Source: Gemmatimonas phototrophica (lineage in GTDB: Bacteria; Gemmatimonadota; Gemmatimonadetes; Gemmatimonadales; Gemmatimonadaceae). From it: DNA of 64,000 bases. This document shows positions 60,966 to 64,000 of the stretch, piece after piece. The DNA is taken from positions 558,001 through 622,000 of the forward strand of contig NZ_CP011454.1 in NCBI RefSeq assembly GCF_000695095.2, read 5' to 3'. The position numbers were made by a program, and so were the translations under genes. Each line of letters begins with the position of its first letter. The stretch's first letter is position 1. Under the pieces are notes generated by a model. It was not told the origin of the DNA. It was given only the letters and a program-made list of their open reading frames with translations, and did no database searches.

Positions 60966-62237
60966 ATGACGTCGCCCATCAATCCCGCCGACTTTCCGGC
61001 CAGCAATCAGGACCTTCTCTATTCGGACTACCGAAAAACAGAAGAGCTCGGCACTCTGCGTCAGGTTGCGCGCGCGCTGGCAGCTGAGACCAATTCGCAG
61101 AAGGTGCTGGATACGCTGTGCCAGCTATCGATGGTCCGTGGACGTGCTAATGGCGCTGCAGTGGCGCAGATAAGTGGTGATAATGGCGTATATTCCGCTT
61201 GTGCCGGGCACGCGTTGTCGTTGCTGGGGATCACCTTCCCGCTGGAAGGGACGTTCACCGGACGGGTGGCTCGCGAGCATCGCACGCTCTCCATTGCCAA
61301 CCCGTTGGAAAGCTCCCCCTTCTTTGCCCAGCTGCTCCCCACGCTGGGCATTGGGCCCATTCTGCTGCTGCCCCTGCTCGCCAACCAGCAGCTCTTCGGG
61401 GTGTTGTCCATTACGCGGGACGTTGGCCACCCCCTCTTCGACGAGGTGGATGAAGAGCGTCTCGGGGTCATGGCCGACCTGGCCGCCCTGGCCCTCTGGA
61501 AGGCCAGTCTGCTCGAGGAGGCGCGTTCGGCCGACGCGGCCAAGACGAGCTTGCTGGCTACGCTGTCGCATGAGCTGCGCACGCCCCTCACCGCGCTCGA
61601 AGGGTATGGCGAACTGCTGGAAGACGAGATTCTGGGCTCCCTCACCGACGCGCAGCGCGATGTCATTGTTCGGCTGCGTACCGTGGGCCGCCACCTGGGG
61701 AGTCTCATTGAGGACATCCTCACCTTTGCGTCGCTGGAGGCCGACCGGCTCACCGCCCGCAACGCCCCGGTGCGTCTCGACGAACTGCTCGATTCGCTGC
61801 ACCCCTTCCTGGAGCCGCTGGCCCGCGAAAAGGGGATCGAGTTCCTCCTCGACCTTGAGCCCGGGCTCCCCACGCTCGTGACCGACGAAGCCCGGGTGCG
61901 CCAGATTCTGCTCAACCTGTGCCAAAACGCCATCAAGTTCACCGAGGTGGGCCGAGTCACGCTACGCGTGTCCCGGGGGTCGCCGGCCCCTGACGGTGGG
62001 GCCACGGTCCGTCTGGCCGTGCGTGATACCGGTGTGGGGATTGCCGCCACCGACATGCAGCGGCTGTTTCGGCCGTTCTCGCAGCTGGAGGACTCCCAGA
62101 CCCGCCGTGCCCGAGGCACCGGGTTGGGGCTCTACATTGCCCGCCGACTGGCCACCATGCTGGGGGGGCGTATTGAGCTGGTGTCGCGCCCGGGCGAAGG
62201 ATCCACCTTTACTCTGGTCCTGCCGCAGAACCACTGA
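60966..62237 (+). CDS. GAF-domain sensor histidine kinase
   Basis: A 423-residue cytoplasmic kinase. The N-terminal GAF-like domain ([42 protein letters not shown], later [19 protein letters not shown]) is followed by the His in [21 protein letters not shown] and by ATPase boxes [25 protein letters not shown] and [21 protein letters not shown] 60966 is used; GTG 60951 adds five residues. No response regulator is next to it, so it should act on a distant partner. It points away from the DUF2256 gene. Confidence 0.88.
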   Translation: MTSPINPADFPASNQDLLYSDYRKTEELGTLRQVARALAAETNSQKVLDTLCQLSMVRGRANGAAVAQISGDNGVYSACAGHALSLLGITFPLEGTFTGRVAREHRTLSIANPLESSPFFAQLLPTLGIGPILLLPLLANQQLFGVLSITRDVGHPLFDEVDEERLGVMADLAALALWKASLLEEARSADAAKTSLLATLSHELRTPLTALEGYGELLEDEILGSLTDAQRDVIVRLRTVGRHLGSLIEDILTFASLEADRLTARNAPVRLDELLDSLHPFLEPLAREKGIEFLLDLEPGLPTLVTDEARVRQILLNLCQNAIKFTEVGRVTLRVSRGSPAPDGGATVRLAVRDTGVGIAATDMQRLFRPFSQLEDSQTRRARGTGLGLYIARRLATMLGGRIELVSRPGEGSTFTLVLPQNH

Positions 62238-62315
62238 CGCCGCATAACCGCCGTTGCCAATTTTGCCGAGTTTGCCGGCGCAGTTGTGTCGCGCAGCCCA
62301 CTACATTTCGTGTTT

Positions 62316-64000
62316 ATGTCAGCTATTACGAGCGTATTCAACGACGGCATCTTTGCCGAGCAGTTCGAGAAGTACCGCCGGGACCCCGCGAGCGTCGATG
62401 AGACGTGGCGCCAATACTTCCGGATTGCGGAGTCGCTGTTTGGTGGTGCCGCCGGCGCCGCTCCGGTGGCGTCGGCAACGGACACCGCGCTCCTGACCAA
62501 GGTTGCCGCGGCCGCGTCGCTGCAGCAGGCCATCCGCATGTACGGACACTATGCCGTGCAGCTGGATCCCCTTGGATCCCCGCCGGCGGGCGCCGATGAA
62601 CTGAGCCCGGAGTTTTACGGACTCACCGACGCCGATCTCGCCAGCATTCCCGGCGCGGCGCTGGGTGATGATCGGTACGCCACGGCGAAAGATGTGATTG
62701 AGCGCAAGCGCAGCGTGTATTCGGGGCGCGTGGGCTACGAAGTGTGGCACCTCGAAGTGAACGAGGAGCGCAACTGGTTCCGTCGCGCCTTCCGCGACGG
62801 AGTGCTGACGCGCCCGCTCACGGCTGACGAAAAGAAGCAGGTGCTGCAGCGCCTCAACGAAGTGGACGGACTGGAGCGTTTCCTCGGGCGCGCCTATCAG
62901 GGCTACAAGCGCTTCTCCGTGGAAGGCACCGATACGCTCATCCCCATGCTCGATGCCATGATCGACGCGTTGGGACGTGAAGGGGCCAACGAGGTGGTGA
63001 TAGGCATGGCGCACCGCGGCCGTCTCAACGTGCTCACGAACGTGATGGGCAAGCCGTTCGAGGCGCTGTTCGCCGAATTTGAAGGGCACCACGAAGCGGC
63101 CGATGAGAACGCGACCGGCGACGTGAAGTACCACATGGGCTACAACGGCGCGCGCACGGTGGATGGCCGCGACGTGAAGCTGCGTCTCATGCCCAACCCG
63201 TCGCACCTCGAAGTCGTAAACCCGGTCATTGAAGGGGTAGTACGCGCGCTGCAGCGCGAGCCCGGCAAGCCGGGGGAGCGGAATGAGCATGTCGTGGTGC
63301 CGGTCGCCATTCATGGTGACGCCGCGTTTCCGGGCGAAGGCATCGTGGCGGAGACGCTGAACATCTCGCATCTCAATGCGTACCGCACCGGCGGTACGAT
63401 TCACATCATCGTGAACAATCAGGTCGGCTTCACCACCGACCCGTCCGATGCGCGCTCCACGTATTACTCGTCGGATCTCGCCAAGGGATTCGAAATCCCC
63501 ATCTTCCACGTCAACGCCGACGACGCCGAGGCGTGCATCATTGCCATGCGGCTGGCGTGCGCGTACCGCGCGACGTTCAAGAAGGATGTACTGATCGATC
63601 TGGTGGGCTACCGTCGTCATGGGCACAACGAAGGCGATGAGCCCATGTACACGCAGCCGACGCGCACGGCGGCCATTCGGAAGCATCCCACAGTGCCGCA
63701 GGTCTGGGCCAGCCGTCTGGTGCGCGAAGGGGTGATGGGCACCGATGATGCTGCCGCGGTCGAGCAGGCGGTGTCGCAGCGGTACGCCGAGATTCACAGC
63801 CGCTTCAAGCAATCGCTGCTGGGCAGTGAAAAGCATGCGCCGTGGCCGGCCGAAGCGGTGGTCGTCCCCAAGCCGGTGGTCACCGCGCTGCCCGCTGAAC
63901 GGCTGCACTTCGTCAACGAGTCGCTGCTGCAGTGGCCGGCCGACTTTGCGGCCAATCCCCGCCTGGCCAAGCAGCTGGAACGTCGTCGCGACACGATGGG
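62316..64000 (+). CDS. sucA: 2-oxoglutarate dehydrogenase E1 component (3' truncated)
   Basis: The first 561 codons of the thiamine-diphosphate-dependent E1 of the 2-oxoglutarate dehydrogenase complex, a TCA-cycle enzyme. The N-terminus MSAITSVFNDGIFAEQFEKYRRDPASVDETW is the usual E1 start that binds E2. GMAHRGRLNVLTNVMGKP, MPNPSHLEVVNPVIEG, IVNNQVGFTTDP and GYRRHGHNEGDEPMYTQP are highly conserved. The reading frame continues past the window end; full-length homologues have about 930 residues. ATG 62316 lies 78 bases after the kinase gene. Confidence 0.95.
   Translation, partial: MSAITSVFNDGIFAEQFEKYRRDPASVDETWRQYFRIAESLFGGAAGAAPVASATDTALLTKVAAAASLQQAIRMYGHYAVQLDPLGSPPAGADELSPEFYGLTDADLASIPGAALGDDRYATAKDVIERKRSVYSGRVGYEVWHLEVNEERNWFRRAFRDGVLTRPLTADEKKQVLQRLNEVDGLERFLGRAYQGYKRFSVEGTDTLIPMLDAMIDALGREGANEVVIGMAHRGRLNVLTNVMGKPFEALFAEFEGHHEAADENATGDVKYHMGYNGARTVDGRDVKLRLMPNPSHLEVVNPVIEGVVRALQREPGKPGERNEHVVVPVAIHGDAAFPGEGIVAETLNISHLNAYRTGGTIHIIVNNQVGFTTDPSDARSTYYSSDLAKGFEIPIFHVNADDAEACIIAMRLACAYRATFKKDVLIDLVGYRRHGHNEGDEPMYTQPTRTAAIRKHPTVPQVWASRLVREGVMGTDDAAAVEQAVSQRYAEIHSRFKQSLLGSEKHAPWPAEAVVVPKPVVTALPAERLHFVNESLLQWPADFAANPRLAKQLERRRDTM

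Noticed and set aside
62319-63908. 529-codon antisense frame at the right end
   Set aside because: It lies opposite the unmistakable 2-oxoglutarate dehydrogenase E1, which runs off the window edge.

Overview
The window looks like chromosomal DNA of a motile, Gram-negative, high-GC bacterium. Protein style and gene mix suggest Gemmatimonadota (Gemmatimonas-like); this is an impression from reading, not a database match. Outer-membrane life is shown by a TonB-dependent receptor, an LpxD-like acyltransferase and the MsrP/MsrQ periplasmic repair pair. I saw no tRNA, rRNA, insertion sequence, prophage or CRISPR array.

Layout. (1) 1-15822: a surface-glycan cluster on the + strand: sugar aminotransferase (cut by the window edge), methyltransferase, hexapeptide acyltransferase, deacetylase-like protein, an unrecognised membrane protein, a 1004-residue FkbM-like/HAD protein, two glycosyltransferases and an asparagine-synthetase/glycosyltransferase fusion. 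Most are coupled by 4-8 base overlaps. A TPR/GT9-type glycosyltransferase closes the cluster on the - strand and is divergent from flagellin, so the cluster may decorate flagellin or the cell surface. (2) 16047-20674: flagellin, fliD, fliS, two small unrecognised genes and flgM. (3) 20726-28335: a full chemotaxis set (cheY, cheZ, cheA, cheW, cheR, cheD, a second cheY, cheX, cheB). Sigma-28-like promoters sharing GCCGATA lie before fliS, flgM and cheA, so FlgM probably regulates part of this region. (4) 28464-33743: a histidine kinase, a secreted protein, a DNA glycosylase, a TIGR01777 epimerase, and a three-gene cassette with an SPFH protein.

(5) 33847-39387, - strand: a DapA-like lyase with an NAD-dependent epimerase, PlsC-like acyltransferase, SufE and a copper amine oxidase. 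(6) 39428-42361: a drug-efflux-type HlyD/ABC ATPase/ABC-2 permease operon. (7) 42389-45339: aldo-keto reductase and msrP-msrQ, separated by a 430-base region of inverted repeat arrays and palindromes. (8) 45423-51515: a GGDEF/EAL protein, an rRNA methyltransferase, an LpxD-like enzyme, a small membrane protein and a NadR-type kinase coupled to PnuC.

(9) 52132-54413: a TPP riboswitch directly in front of a TonB receptor, divergent from the PnuC/kinase pair, which together suggest a thiamine uptake locus. (10) 54645-62237: an M20 peptidase and three signalling kinases, with a tiny DUF2256-type gene between them. (11) 62316-end: the first 561 codons of the 2-oxoglutarate dehydrogenase E1 gene.

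Two copies of a GC-rich palindromic element (33762-33840 and 54412-54602) mark intergenic sites.
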